Positions 7,914 to 16,882 are shown, numbered from the stretch's first letter. The stretch is 59,240 nt of DNA from CAYNNQ01 sp051748085 (GCA_051748085.1 JBNJHA010000009.1:1-59240), one strand, 5' to 3'. A program made the numbers and translations. Notes: generated from the letters alone by a model not told the origin.

Positions 7914-7935
7914 GTATCAGTTCAGCAAATTTTTT
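7914..7935 (+). repeat. Dispersed repeat, left end only, overlapping the ribE stop
   Basis: GTATCAGTTCAGCAAATTT followed by T bases matches the left terminal repeat of the dispersed family. Its last two bases overlap the ribE stop codon (7934-7936). Confidence 0.55.
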
Positions 7936-8590
7936 AAAAACCGTGTTTACGTAAAAAATCAAAAGAAATGTCCGGTTTTTCCTGATACGTATCGGCTTTG
8001 TCCGCCCACGGGGCAAGCAGATTCTGGACATATTTGCCGATCATGTCCGTTTCCATATTTATTTTCGAACCGGTTTTCCACGTTTCGACAGAAGTTGTTT
8101 TCCGTGTTTCCGGTATAATGTTTACTTCCAGAAAGTCCGTTCCGCAAGAGTTTATGGTCAGACTTATGCCGTCCAGAGCGATTGAGCCCTTGGCTATAAT
8201 CTGTTTTGAAAAAAAAGACGGAAAACGCAGAGTGTATATCCGTGATTGGCCGGCCTCCCGTATCCCGCTTATCTCGGCCAGACAATCGACATGGCCGGAA
8301 ACAATATGTCCTCCGAGTCTGTCGCCGACGGCCAAAGCCCTTTCCAAATTGACCACGCTGCCCGGACGTAATTGGCCCACATTGGTTCTGCCCAGTGTTT
8401 CAGCCGAAGCATACATCAAAAGACCGGAAGAATGGCTTTCCAGGGTCAAACAGGCCCCGTTCACAGCCACGCTTTCCCCGTTTTGCGGATTGTCGAATTC
8501 AAAGTCCGGGGAGACGGCAATGCGGGCCTCGTTCCCCGATCCCGAGACATTGATTATTCTTCCCGTACCCAATACCAGACCGGTAAACAT
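7934..8590 (-). CDS. ribE: Riboflavin synthase, alpha chain
   Basis: Dismutates two lumazine molecules into riboflavin and the pyrimidine precursor. The protein (218 residues) has two lumazine-binding barrels: MFTGLVLGTGRI with VAVNGACLTLE (residues about 1-95), and GGHIVSGHVDCLAEI with SIALDGISLTINSCG (residues about 96-195). The start is two bases after the ribD stop, with GGAGAG upstream. The last 20 residues are charged and lie outside the core fold. Confidence 0.96.
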   Translation of the reverse strand: MFTGLVLGTGRIINVSGSGNEARIAVSPDFEFDNPQNGESVAVNGACLTLESHSSGLLMYASAETLGRTNVGQLRPGSVVNLERALAVGDRLGGHIVSGHVDCLAEISGIREAGQSRIYTLRFPSFFSKQIIAKGSIALDGISLTINSCGTDFLEVNIIPETRKTTSVETWKTGSKINMETDMIGKYVQNLLAPWADKADTYQEKPDISFDFLRKHGF

Positions 8591-8592
8591 GA

Positions 8593-9699
8593 TCAGCTCT
8601 CCGGATATAATTGCAGGAGGAGGTCATTGCCCAATCGCCTGCACTCGGCCAATCGAAAATTGTTTGTTTCGGACATAAGTTGCCGGTTTTCACCACTAAA
8701 GCAGTTTTTACCCTGTTCGTCTCCCAAAACGCGCATGGCCTGAAAAAACCATAATTCATTTCCGAGACCGGCCTGGAGCAGGCTCATTGCCAGGCGACCG
8801 CCACCTTCGCATAGACAATAGTAAACTCCCAGCTCGGTCCGCAGCCGGACAAATCCGTGCGCGAGATCGATTCCAGGGCCGGAAGCGGGAAGTCCCCAGA
8901 CACGGCAACCCAAAGCGCGCAAGGCGTCCGCCCTTTCGCCGTCCGCCAGTTCTTCATTCGTCCAGAATATGGTTTCCCCGGCCCGGCGGGAGAGCAATTG
9001 AAAATGGGAATCCATCTCAGGCAGTTTGGAGGTGACGACCACGGCCAGAGGCTGTGCGGCGCAAAAACCGGTCCGGCGGCAGTCCAGCCCCGGATCGTCA
9101 GCCCGGAAAGTGTTACCGCCGATCAGCACCGCGCCGACCTTGGAGCGCAGTTCGTGCACTTTTGAGCGGGCGAGATCCCCGGTTATCCATTTGGAGTCTC
9201 CGTTTCTGGTGGCGATTTTTCCATCCAGGGTTGCGGCCTGTTTCAAGTAAATATAAGGAGTCCGGGCGTTTTTCCAATGTCTGAAATCCGCGATAAGATC
9301 GGCACATATTCCGTCCGGATCCATGGTGCGTACCTGGACGCCGTTTTGGCGCAAGTAATCAATTCCGCCTCCGGAAACATCGGGATTGGGATCTTTTGCT
9401 CCGATTACCACGCTCGGAATCCGGGCATCAAGTATGGCTTTGGTGCAAGGCGGGGTCTTGCCCTGATGATTGCAGGGTTCAAGAGTGACCACAAGAGTGG
9501 CCCGGGTGAGGTCGATTTCTTTTTCTCGCGCATCGCGTATGGCCTCGACTTCGGCATGCGCCCGGCCGCAGGCGGTGTGCCAGCCCCTGGCCACGACCTG
9601 ATTGTCGAGGACGATGACCGCGCCTACACAGGGGTTGGGAGCTGTTTTCCCTTTTCCCAACCGGGCCAGCCAGACGGCTTCGCGCATGAAATCATTCAT
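8593..9699 (-). CDS. ribD: Bifunctional riboflavin deaminase/reductase
   Basis: A 368-residue two-domain enzyme. The N-terminal cytidine-deaminase-like domain (about 1-145) carries HAEVEAIRDA and PCNHQGKTPPCTKA, the zinc ligands and catalytic glutamate of the pyrimidine deaminase. The C-terminal reductase domain (about 146-368) has KQAATLDGKIATRNGDSKWITG and GGNTFRADDPGL. It performs the second and third steps of riboflavin synthesis. The start overlaps the comEB stop by 8 bases, indicating coupled translation. Confidence 0.97.
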   Translation of the reverse strand: MNDFMREAVWLARLGKGKTAPNPCVGAVIVLDNQVVARGWHTACGRAHAEVEAIRDAREKEIDLTRATLVVTLEPCNHQGKTPPCTKAILDARIPSVVIGAKDPNPDVSGGGIDYLRQNGVQVRTMDPDGICADLIADFRHWKNARTPYIYLKQAATLDGKIATRNGDSKWITGDLARSKVHELRSKVGAVLIGGNTFRADDPGLDCRRTGFCAAQPLAVVVTSKLPEMDSHFQLLSRRAGETIFWTNEELADGERADALRALGCRVWGLPASGPGIDLAHGFVRLRTELGVYYCLCEGGGRLAMSLLQAGLGNELWFFQAMRVLGDEQGKNCFSGENRQLMSETNNFRLAECRRLGNDLLLQLYPES

Positions 9700-10177
9700 T
9701 GCCTGTTCCCTGCGGCAGCAACTCGAAATTTACTTCGGCTTCTTCAAGCATGTCCTGAGCTAATTCGTCCGGATAGCCGTCAGCGAAATATATTTCCCGG
9801 ATCTGGCAGTTTATGAGCATTTTGGAGCAGATAAGACAGGGCTGCGTTGTGCAGTAGATAGTGGCCCCGGCTATGCTTACCCCGTGGACCGCGGCCTGGA
9901 TTATCACATTCTGTTCGGCATGAAGTCCGCGGCAAAGTTCATGCCGGTGCCCGGAGGGAATATTCATCCGTTCCCGAAGGCAGCCGATGTCCAGACAATG
10001 CTCCATTCCGGAAGGGGCGCCGTTATAGCCGGTAGCCAGGATACGTTTGTCCTTGACCGCGATCGCTCCCACGCGGCGTCGGACGCAGGTGGAGCGTTCG
10101 GCCACCAGATGAGCGATGCGCATATAATATTCGTGCCAGGAAAGCCTTTTGTCGGGCATATTTCGAGCCAATTTCAA
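9692..10177 (-). CDS. comEB: dCMP deaminase (ComEB family)
   Basis: Zinc-dependent deaminase (161 residues) converting dCMP to dUMP for thymidylate synthesis. Visible zinc and catalytic residues are LHAEQNVIIQA (His and Glu) and CTTQPCLICSKMLINC (two cysteines), with RRVGAIAVKDKRILATGYNGAP as the substrate loop. An additional CLDIGCLRE insertion is typical of dCMP deaminases with a second zinc. It lies directly upstream of ribD with an overlap and is commonly adjacent to glyA and the rib genes in this group. Confidence 0.93.
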   Translation of the reverse strand: MKLARNMPDKRLSWHEYYMRIAHLVAERSTCVRRRVGAIAVKDKRILATGYNGAPSGMEHCLDIGCLRERMNIPSGHRHELCRGLHAEQNVIIQAAVHGVSIAGATIYCTTQPCLICSKMLINCQIREIYFADGYPDELAQDMLEEAEVNFELLPQGTGNE

Positions 10178-10203
10178 AGTTTAAGATTCAAGGTTTGCGA
10201 CTT

Positions 10204-10246
10204 GTATCTGTTCAGATGCGCCGGCAAAAAATGATTTTTTGCCGGC
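10204..10246. repeat. Dispersed-repeat left end next to a perfect palindrome
   Basis: GTATCTGTTCAGA (10204-10216) matches the left terminal repeat. Immediately beside it is a perfect hairpin with 13-base arms, GCCGGCAAAAAAT and ATTTTTTGCCGGC, and one base between them (10220-10246). It lies between glyA and comEB, where it may act as a partial terminator or RNA-processing structure. Confidence 0.6.
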
Positions 10247-10326
10247 AGTGTTAAGTTTTAAGTAAAATCAAAGAGTTACAAGGTTAAATCTGTGTGTTTA
10301 ACTCCAATCTTCGACTTTTTGCAGTT

Positions 10327-10384
10327 GCATCTGTTCAGCAGATTGTTTGCTTTCCCTGCTTTCGGTCTGCGGTTTTTTATTTTG
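10327..10384 (+). repeat. Dispersed repeat, variant B copy 2, overlapping the glyA stop
   Basis: GCATCTGTTCAGCAGATTG, then TTTGCTTTCCCTGCTTTCGG and TCTGCGGTTTTTTATT. It matches the B variant at 45706 and 56805. Its right end covers the glyA stop codon (10377-10379). Confidence 0.75.
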
Positions 10385-11618
10385 CATTGAAAAGAGGAAA
10401 GGCGCGGGCAAAATCCTCGACTTCGGCCCGTATCCGGCGCAGGGTTTCCTCATTGTCCGTTTCCTTGAGCACCTTGTCCATCCAGGCCACGATGCGGGCC
10501 ATATCATCCTCTTTCATGCCCCTGGTGGTTACCGCCGGAGTCCCCACACGGATTCCGGAAGTGACGAACGGCGATCTGGTCTCAAAAGGCACTGTATTCT
10601 TGTTCACGGTCATGCCTGCTTTGTCCAATGCTATTTCAGCATCCTTGCCGGTGATATCCTTGTTGGTCAGATCGATTAACACCAGATGGTTGTCGGTTCC
10701 GCCGGAAACCATTTCATAGCCGTATTCGCGCAGATTGTCCGCCATGGCACGCGTGTTTTTGATGACCTGCTTTTGATAGTCCTTGAATTCCGGTTTAAGG
10801 GCTTCACCAAAGGCCACAGCTTTGGAAGCTATGACGTGCATGAGCGGCCCGCCCTGAATGCCCGGAAATATCTGGGAATTGAGCGTCTTGCCGAATTCAT
10901 CGGAAGACAGAATCATTCCGCCGCGAGGTCCGCGCAGCGTTTTATGCGTGGTTGTAGTCGTAAAATGGGCATGGCCGACGGGAGAGGGATGCAATCCGGC
11001 CGCGATCAATCCGGCTATATGGGCCATGTCCACTATCAATTTGGCCCCGACTTCATCGGCGATTTTCCGGAACGCGGCGAAATCTATTGTCCGCGGATAG
11101 GCGCTCGCTCCGGCGATGATCAGTTTGGGAGCGTGTTTCTGAGCCATGTCCCGGACCTGATCATAGTCAATGGTCCCGGTTTCTTTATTCAGACCATAAA
11201 AAACCACATTATAAAACCTGCCCGAAAAGTTGACCGGACTGCCGTGAGTCAGATGACCGCCATGGGAGAGATCCATTCCCAGAATGGTGTCTCCGGGCTT
11301 TAAAACGGCAAAATAAACCCCCATATTGGCCTGCGAACCGGAATGCGGCTGGACGTTTGCGTACGAGCAGGAAAAAAGTTCGCGGGCGCGGTCCCGGGCG
11401 AGGTCCTCGGCCTGGTCAACAAATTCACATCCGCCGTAATAGCGTTTGCCTGGATAACCCTCGGCGTATTTATGGGTCATGACACTGCCCATGGCCTGTC
11501 TTACCGCCGGAGAAGTGAAGTTTTCCGATGCGATAAGTTCCAGTTTGGACAGTTGGCGCTGTTCTTCCAATTCGATCGCTTTGGCAACCTGTGGATCTTG
11601 CTTTAAAAGTTCCTGCAT
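10377..11618 (-). CDS. glyA: Serine hydroxymethyltransferase
   Basis: PLP enzyme interconverting serine and glycine with transfer of a one-carbon unit to tetrahydrofolate. I chose the ATG at 11618 (413 residues, MQELLKQDPQV), which has AAAGGAAA upstream; a longer in-frame start overlaps fabF and is unlikely. Motifs are ELIASENFTSPAVRQAMGS, YPGKRYYGGCEFVD and TTTTHKTLRGPRGG with the PLP lysine. It lies 13 bases after fabF. The stop codon falls inside a dispersed repeat, but the protein ends normally. Confidence 0.97.
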   Translation of the reverse strand: MQELLKQDPQVAKAIELEEQRQLSKLELIASENFTSPAVRQAMGSVMTHKYAEGYPGKRYYGGCEFVDQAEDLARDRARELFSCSYANVQPHSGSQANMGVYFAVLKPGDTILGMDLSHGGHLTHGSPVNFSGRFYNVVFYGLNKETGTIDYDQVRDMAQKHAPKLIIAGASAYPRTIDFAAFRKIADEVGAKLIVDMAHIAGLIAAGLHPSPVGHAHFTTTTTHKTLRGPRGGMILSSDEFGKTLNSQIFPGIQGGPLMHVIASKAVAFGEALKPEFKDYQKQVIKNTRAMADNLREYGYEMVSGGTDNHLVLIDLTNKDITGKDAEIALDKAGMTVNKNTVPFETRSPFVTSGIRVGTPAVTTRGMKEDDMARIVAWMDKVLKETDNEETLRRIRAEVEDFARAFPLFNAK

Positions 11619-11631
11619 GGTTTTTTCCTTT

Positions 11632-12870
11632 TTAGTTTTTGAATTGTTTGAACAGAATGCTGGCATTTGTTCCGCCGAACCCGAAGGAATTACAAAGGGC
11701 GTAAGTCAGACTTTGTTTTCTGGGCTTGCCGGCGGTGTAATCCAGGTCGCATTCCGGATCAGGATTGTCCATATTTATTGTTCCGGGCACTATTCCCTCT
11801 TGCAGGGACATGACACTGAACACGCTTTCTATCCCCCCGGCCGCGCCAAGCATATGGCCGATCATGGATTTATTGGCGGTCAGGCTGAGGTTTTGGCTGT
11901 GTTCCCCGAATACCTTCTTGATTGCCCGGGTTTCGCATAAATCGTTTAAATGCGTTGAAGTGCCGTGGGCGTTTATATGGTCTATTTCCTCCGGCGCGGT
12001 TCCGGATTCCCTTAGGGCCCCTTTCATGGCCAGGGACATACCCTCCCCAGTTTCCTCCGGGGCGGTCATGTGAAATGCGTCCGCGGAAGCTCCGAAGCCG
12101 GTTACTTCGGCAAAAATTTGCGCGCCGCGTTTTTGCGCGCTTTCGAGGGATTCGAGCATAAGCAGTCCGCACCCCTCGCCGATAATAAAGCCGTCCCGGT
12201 CCCGTTCAAAGGGACGGCTTGCCTTTTCCGGTTCATTGTTTCGAGTGGAAAGGGCGCGCATGGCATTAAAGCCGGAAACGGCCATGGGAGTTATGGTTGA
12301 TTCCACCCCGCCGGTGATCATGGCCCGGACTCGGCCGAGTTTTATTTCCGAAAATGCGTATCCAATAGCATGTGTGCCGGAAGCGCAGGCGGAAGTGGTC
12401 GCCAGATTGGGGCCTTTTGCACCGGTTATAATCGAAATCTGGCCGCTGGCCATGTTGGAAATAAGCAGAGGAATGTAAAAAGGGGATATTTTTTTCGGGC
12501 CGGTTTTAAGCAGCTTGGAATGGAAGGTCTCTATTGTTTCCAATCCGCCCAATCCACACCCGAGGATTACACCGCATTCCGGACCAAGGTTTTTTTGGGC
12601 AAGCCCCGCATGTTCCATAAGCATGTGAGCGGCAGCTACCGCGAAATGGCAAAAACGATCCATTCGTTTCGCCTGCTTGAAGGACATATAGGCGTTGACA
12701 TCAAGATCCTTGACCTCGGCCGCGATCTTGGTGGCGAATTCGGAACAATCGAATCTGGTTATTCTACCCACGCCGCTTTCGCCGTTAAGCAGGTTGGTCC
12801 AGCTTTGCTGCAGGTCATTGCCGATGGGGGTTATTCCGGACAGGCCGGTAACGACTACTCTGTTTGTCAT
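11632..12870 (-). CDS. fabF: 3-oxoacyl-ACP synthase II
   Basis: Elongating beta-ketoacyl-ACP synthase of fatty-acid synthesis. The ATG at 12870 gives 412 residues starting MTNRVVVTGLSGITPIGND, the normal start; a longer in-frame extension to 12930 is unsupported. The Cys-His-His triad is visible: TTSACASGTHAIG (Cys), NAHGTSTHLND (His) and NKSMIGHMLGAAGG (His). It continues the fatty-acid series fabH-fabG-acpP, but a 604-base gap containing repeats and a strong stem-loop separates it from acpP. Confidence 0.97.
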   Translation of the reverse strand: MTNRVVVTGLSGITPIGNDLQQSWTNLLNGESGVGRITRFDCSEFATKIAAEVKDLDVNAYMSFKQAKRMDRFCHFAVAAAHMLMEHAGLAQKNLGPECGVILGCGLGGLETIETFHSKLLKTGPKKISPFYIPLLISNMASGQISIITGAKGPNLATTSACASGTHAIGYAFSEIKLGRVRAMITGGVESTITPMAVSGFNAMRALSTRNNEPEKASRPFERDRDGFIIGEGCGLLMLESLESAQKRGAQIFAEVTGFGASADAFHMTAPEETGEGMSLAMKGALRESGTAPEEIDHINAHGTSTHLNDLCETRAIKKVFGEHSQNLSLTANKSMIGHMLGAAGGIESVFSVMSLQEGIVPGTINMDNPDPECDLDYTAGKPRKQSLTYALCNSFGFGGTNASILFKQFKN

Positions 12871-12916
12871 ATCCGTGATCGTTTTTGTTTTGAAATTATT
12901 GTAGTTTTTTGGCTCT

Positions 12917-13020
12917 TCGACGGAATGCATGGATTTTGAGAATTATTCTCCTGATCCTTTTGCTGCCGAGCTTTCGGTTCTGTATTTTCCAAGCCCCGCC
13001 AAAGGGGGATGCTTGCCCTC
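12917..13020. repeat. 105-base repeat, copy 1
   Basis: This is about 90% identical by eye to 27051-27157. Shared blocks include GGAATGCATGGATTTT, TTATTCTCCTGATCCTTTTG, TTTCGGTTCTG, CAAGCCCCGCCAAAGGGGGA and TGCTTGCC. Both copies sit in intergenic DNA next to a gene end (fabF start here, nuoN stop at the other copy). Confidence 0.85.
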
Positions 13021-13407
13021 TTCGACCTCGCTGGTTCCAGGGGGAGGCAGTTTTTGTTATCGACAATGCCAATTGGTTTGAAAACTTTTGTTTGTGTTTC
13101 TTCCCGCGGTCCGCTTTCTCGCCTTTTGGCGAGGGCAAAAAAATATGCGAACCTCTCGTCAGGAACATCAGAAAGGATCACTCGAATAAAATTTTAACGC
13201 AACGACGAGGAGCCAGTCTTTTTGTATAAGCACGCAACAAGCCGAAGTGTCAGAACATTTGGAAAACAATTTCCGCGCGACAGTCTGCGCCCGGGCAAAA
13301 TTTTTTATTAGTGGCTTGCTTGAGAGACCGGGTCATAAAAAACAAGAAAGTTGCAGCATCTGGGGACCAAAGGCCTAAATTTTTCCTTGGTCTCCGTCCG
13401 CGACAGA

Positions 13408-13462
13408 GCGATAAAAAGATTTCATCCGCGCCGCAAACGCACGGATGAAATCTTTTTATCGC
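13408..13462. other. Perfect 21-bp stem-loop just after acpP
   Basis: The arms at 13408-13428 and 13442-13462 are exact reverse complements (GCGATAAAAAGATTTCATCC plus G), with a 13-base loop. It begins 13 bases after the acpP stop. There is no run of T after the stem on the minus strand, so it is not a standard terminator. A role in stabilising or processing the abundant acpP message is an inference. Confidence 0.8.
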
Positions 13463-13474
13463 GGGCGAATATGG

Positions 13475-13705
13475 TTACTGATTGGCCTGGATATATTTGA
13501 TCGCGTCCTGCACGGTCAAAATTTCCTGTGCTTTTTCATCATCGATTTCTATCCCGAATTCTTCTTCCATGGCCATTATCAGTTCCGTCAGATCCAGCGA
13601 GTCGGCACCGAGATCCTCAACGAATTTGGCTTCCGGCTTAACCTGTTCGGAAGTTACTCCAAGCTGCTCTACAACAATTTCATTAATTTTTTCTTCAACC
13701 GACAT
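13475..13705 (-). CDS. acpP: Acyl carrier protein
   Basis: Small acidic carrier (76 residues) that holds growing acyl chains on a phosphopantetheine arm. The attachment serine is in LGADSLDLTELIMAMEEEFG, the family signature. GGAGG lies six bases upstream of the ATG at 13705. It is downstream of fabG in the plsX-fabH-fabG-acpP order and upstream of fabF, with an unusual long gap after it. Confidence 0.98.
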   Translation of the reverse strand: MSVEEKINEIVVEQLGVTSEQVKPEAKFVEDLGADSLDLTELIMAMEEEFGIEIDDEKAQEILTVQDAIKYIQANQ

Positions 13706-13735
13706 TTAATACCTCCAATTGAATTTTATACTCAG

Positions 13736-14479
13736 TTACATGTACAATCCACCATTGATACCCAGGACCTGTCCGGTAATATAGCCGGATTCCGGCGAAG
13801 CCAGAAAAGAAACCGCCGCGGCTATATCCGCGCAGTTTCCGAATTTTTTGCCGGGAATTTTCTGTAAATATTGATCACGCACGTTCTCAGGCAGGGAAGC
13901 GGTCATATCCGTGTCTATGAAGCCGGGGGCGATCGCATTCACAGTGATATTGCGCGGAGCCAGTTCCTGGGCCGCGCTTTTAGTCAGACCGATTATTCCG
14001 GCCTTGGCCGCCGTGTAATTTGTCTGGCCCGCGTTTCCGGCCTGCGCGGTGACCGAGCTCAAATTTACAATCCGTCCGTATTTCCGGCGCATCATGATTT
14101 TCGCGGCCTGCTGCAGGCAGCAGAACGTGCCGGAAAGATTTACGCGCAGAACATCTTCCCAATGTTCTTTTTTCATGCGGACCAAAAGCCCGTCCCGGGT
14201 CAACCCGGCATTGTTGACCAGAACTTCCAGCCGGACATGGTCCTTTATATTTTTTGCAAAGAAATTCTGTACCTGCTCCCAGTCACCGATATCCAGGAGA
14301 AAGGCTTTTGCCCGTCCGCCTTTGTTTTTTATCTCCGAGCAGACTTCTTCAGCCAGTTCCGGTTTGCTGACGTATGTCAGGTATACAAGGTAGTTGTCCC
14401 GGGCCAGCCTTTCGGCCACAGCCCGGCCGATTCCTCTCGAACCGCCGGTTACCAATGCGGTTTTTGCCAAATCGCCCAT
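13736..14479 (-). CDS. fabG: 3-oxoacyl-ACP reductase
   Basis: Short-chain dehydrogenase (247 residues) reducing 3-oxoacyl-ACP with NADPH. It has VTGGSRGIGRAVAERL (nucleotide loop), NNAGLTRDGLLVRM, NLSSVTAQAGNAGQTNYTAAKAGI with the Ser-Tyr-Lys catalytic set, and VNAIAPGFIDTDMTASLP. GGAGA precedes the ATG. It is co-directional with acpP, 30 bases upstream of it. Confidence 0.97.
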   Translation of the reverse strand: MGDLAKTALVTGGSRGIGRAVAERLARDNYLVYLTYVSKPELAEEVCSEIKNKGGRAKAFLLDIGDWEQVQNFFAKNIKDHVRLEVLVNNAGLTRDGLLVRMKKEHWEDVLRVNLSGTFCCLQQAAKIMMRRKYGRIVNLSSVTAQAGNAGQTNYTAAKAGIIGLTKSAAQELAPRNITVNAIAPGFIDTDMTASLPENVRDQYLQKIPGKKFGNCADIAAAVSFLASPESGYITGQVLGINGGLYM

Positions 14480-14537
14480 TTTATCTCTCCTGGATTATTC
14501 TATCATTCGCGATGTGTCGGGTTTAGTGGGTTGCGTT

Positions 14538-15518
14538 TTAAAAATCAAGAAGAGCCGCGCCCCAGGTAAAGCCGCCTCCGAAGGCCACAAGCAGAACCTT
14601 GTCCCCCCGGTTTATAAGACCCTTTTCCCAGGCCTCGGCCAGAGCGATGGGCACAGAAGCGGCCGATGTATTGCCGAAGCGGTTGACATTAATATAAACT
14701 TGATCCGGGGAAGCCTTCAGTTTTTTGCCCAGGGCGTCAATAATACGTATATTTGCCTGATGCGGGATAATAAGGGCAATGTCCTCTATACGCAAGCCGT
14801 TACGTTCAAGAATTTCCCGGGCGACATCGCGCATGTAGTTTACGGCATATTTGAATACTTCGCGGCCCTCCATTTGGACAAAGAAGTCGTCCCCGATGAT
14901 TTCTCCCGGAGTTATTCTTTTTCCCGAACCGCCGCCTTTTACAGTCAGCAGGCCGCCGAGCGATCCATCCGCCTTGAGGCGCACATCGCGGATAACAGCC
15001 CCCCGGTCCTGATTGCCGATAACCGCGGCTCCGGCTCCGTCGCCGAACAGTACGCATGTTCCGCGGTCCTTGAAATTGATGCGCGAGGTGACGATTTCGG
15101 AGGCCACGAGAAGTATTTTCGCTTCCGGGTTTACGGCCGCCAAGCCCCGGCACATTTCCAGGCCGTAAGTAAAGCCGGTGCAGGCGGCGTTTACGTCAAA
15201 ACAGGGTATTTCCCGCAGTCCGAGTTTTTGCTGCAGGCAACAGGCGGCATTGGGCACATAATAATCAGGCGTAAATGTGGCGACGACGAGATGAGTTATT
15301 TGTTCCGGACCGATACGCGCGTCGTTCAGGGCCCTGCGCGAAGCCTCCACTCCCAGGTCGGAACAGGTTTCAATGGTCACGATTCGGCGTTCTTTGATTC
15401 CGGTCCGGCTAGTGATCCAGTCATCCGACGTATCGACCAGTCTTTCCATATCGGAATTGGTCATTTTTGTCGGGGGGACAAAATAGCCCAAGCCGGAAAT
15501 TTTTGTTTTTGTCGGCAT
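14538..15518 (-). CDS. fabH: 3-oxoacyl-ACP synthase III
   Basis: Initiating condensing enzyme joining acetyl-CoA to malonyl-ACP (326 residues). The Cys-His-Asn triad is visible: DVNAACTGFTYGLEM (Cys), LIIPHQANIRIIDAL (His) and NRFGNTSAASVPIALAEA (Asn). The start MPTKTKISGLGYFVPP has only a weak upstream site. It is part of the plsX-fabH-fabG-acpP cluster. Confidence 0.97.
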   Translation of the reverse strand: MPTKTKISGLGYFVPPTKMTNSDMERLVDTSDDWITSRTGIKERRIVTIETCSDLGVEASRRALNDARIGPEQITHLVVATFTPDYYVPNAACCLQQKLGLREIPCFDVNAACTGFTYGLEMCRGLAAVNPEAKILLVASEIVTSRINFKDRGTCVLFGDGAGAAVIGNQDRGAVIRDVRLKADGSLGGLLTVKGGGSGKRITPGEIIGDDFFVQMEGREVFKYAVNYMRDVAREILERNGLRIEDIALIIPHQANIRIIDALGKKLKASPDQVYINVNRFGNTSAASVPIALAEAWEKGLINRGDKVLLVAFGGGFTWGAALLDF

Positions 15519-15624
15519 GTAAATGAACTCTGGATTGAAATGTTTTGGCTGAATTCAAAAGCCACTCCGGATAAGTTTATGTGCAGACAAAGACTTTTTC
15601 CGAAGCGGCCTGAAAAAAATAATT

Positions 15625-16695
15625 TTAGATTGTTTTGTCCCGGCTGTCCGCAGGCAAGGCTTTTTTACCCAGAATGTTCAATTCCCGGTTGGTAACAATG
15701 CCCCGGTACATATGTTCGTTGGCCCTGTTGATCACGAATGATCCGGCCATGCGCGTGGCATTGTAAATGGCCTTGGAATTGGACGAACCGTGGCAAACAG
15801 TGGCGATACCCTTGAGCCCGAGCAGCGGGGCTCCCCCATATTCGGCGTAGTCTATTCTTTTTGTAAAGTTTTTCAGGGCCTTGATGCCGATAAGAAAACC
15901 AAGACGGGCCAGAATGCTTTTTTTAACTTCCGTCTTGAGCAGCTTGGTCAGGGACAAGGCCAGTCCTTCCATCAATTTGAGCGAGATATTGCCCACGAAG
16001 CCGTCACAGACAAATACGTCCACATCGCCCTTAAACATGTCCCGGCCTTCCACGTTGCCTATGAAATTCAAAGAAGACATGCTCAGCAGGCGGGAGGCTT
16101 CCCTGGTCAAATTGTTTCCCTTGCCTTCCTCCTCCCCGATGGTCAAAAGGCCGACGCGGGGATTGTCGATATGCAGGACATACTTGGCCAGGACATCGGC
16201 CATGATGCCGAATTGGGCCAGATGATAAGGCTTGCAATCCACATTGGCGCCGACATCAAGAAGAATGGCCGGTTTTTTTTCCGTGGGTAAAATCGAGGCC
16301 AGGGCGGGACGTTCTATGCCTTTGATGCGACCAAGGACAAACATGCCGCATCCCAGAGTGGCACCGGAATTTCCGGCGCTGACCACGCCCTGGGCCTTTT
16401 TTTCGCGCACTTTTTTAAAGGCGGCCTGAATAGAGGAATTCTTGCGCCGTCTCAGTGCCTCGGAAGGTTTTTCGGACATGCCTATCACTTCCGGGGCATG
16501 GACTATTTCCAGATTAAGCCCGTGGACATCAAGTCTGGATAATTCCCTGGAGATAACCGTCTCATCGCCCACGAGCAAAAGGGATAAATTGTCTTTGCGC
16601 GCGGCCTGCAAAGCCCCGGGAAGTACTACTTCGGGGCCGTGGTCCCCGCCCATGGCGTCAATGGCCAAACATGGCCGATCCTGGGTTTGGCCCAT
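15625..16695 (-). CDS. plsX: Phosphate acyltransferase PlsX
   Basis: Makes acyl-phosphate from acyl-ACP, the first committed step of phospholipid synthesis in the PlsX-PlsY route. The protein (356 residues) starts MGQTQDRPCLAIDAMGGDHGPEVVLPGAL and contains GVVSAGNSGATLG, LLDVGANVDCKP and VDVFVCDGFVGNISLKLMEG, all typical. The C-terminal 30 residues are polar and variable. It begins three bases after rpmF, the common rpmF-plsX-fabH arrangement. Confidence 0.97.
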   Translation of the reverse strand: MGQTQDRPCLAIDAMGGDHGPEVVLPGALQAARKDNLSLLLVGDETVISRELSRLDVHGLNLEIVHAPEVIGMSEKPSEALRRRKNSSIQAAFKKVREKKAQGVVSAGNSGATLGCGMFVLGRIKGIERPALASILPTEKKPAILLDVGANVDCKPYHLAQFGIMADVLAKYVLHIDNPRVGLLTIGEEEGKGNNLTREASRLLSMSSLNFIGNVEGRDMFKGDVDVFVCDGFVGNISLKLMEGLALSLTKLLKTEVKKSILARLGFLIGIKALKNFTKRIDYAEYGGAPLLGLKGIATVCHGSSNSKAIYNATRMAGSFVINRANEHMYRGIVTNRELNILGKKALPADSRDKTI

Positions 16696-16698
16696 AGG

Positions 16699-16860
16699 TT
16701 AGTACTGGCGGCCTTTGTATTTCCCGCAGCTCGGGCAAACCTTATGCGGCAAAGTAGGTTCGCCGCATTCGCAGTAAATAAAATTGGGAGCGGATACATG
16801 ATCGTGTGCCCTGCGCATGTTTCTTTTAGATTTGGAAGTCTTTTTCTTTGGAAGAGCCAT
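16699..16860 (-). CDS. rpmF: 50S ribosomal protein L32
   Basis: A 53-residue protein starting MALPKKKTSKSKRNMRRAHD and carrying a zinc-ribbon cysteine set (CECGEPTLPHKVCPSCG) before a basic end (KYRGRQY). Length and sequence are those of bacterial L32. AAGGT precedes the ATG at 16860. It lies between the DUF177 gene and plsX, the classic arrangement in many bacteria. Confidence 0.96.
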   Translation of the reverse strand: MALPKKKTSKSKRNMRRAHDHVSAPNFIYCECGEPTLPHKVCPSCGKYKGRQY

Positions 16861-16882
16861 TTGATTTCTACCTTTTTTGTAA

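Larger units (their letters stand above)
12871..13474. other. Repeat-rich gap between acpP and fabF
   Basis: The 604 bases hold a unit of about 105 bases that recurs at 27051-27157 (12917-13020), a smaller imperfect hairpin around 13363-13397 (GGGGACCAAAGG against CCTTGGTCTCC), and a perfect stem-loop of 21 base pairs (13408-13462). Overlapping short open frames on both strands lack family signatures and ribosome binding sites. Confidence 0.7.

Noticed and set aside
10178..10376. FMN riboswitch upstream of the riboflavin genes
   Set aside because: The region holds repeats and a simple hairpin; the conserved RFN element blocks were not seen.
12867..13229. Overlapping short frames on both strands in the acpP-fabF gap
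   Set aside because: They read through the 105-base repeat, have conflicting frames and no start signals; treated as noncoding repeat DNA.
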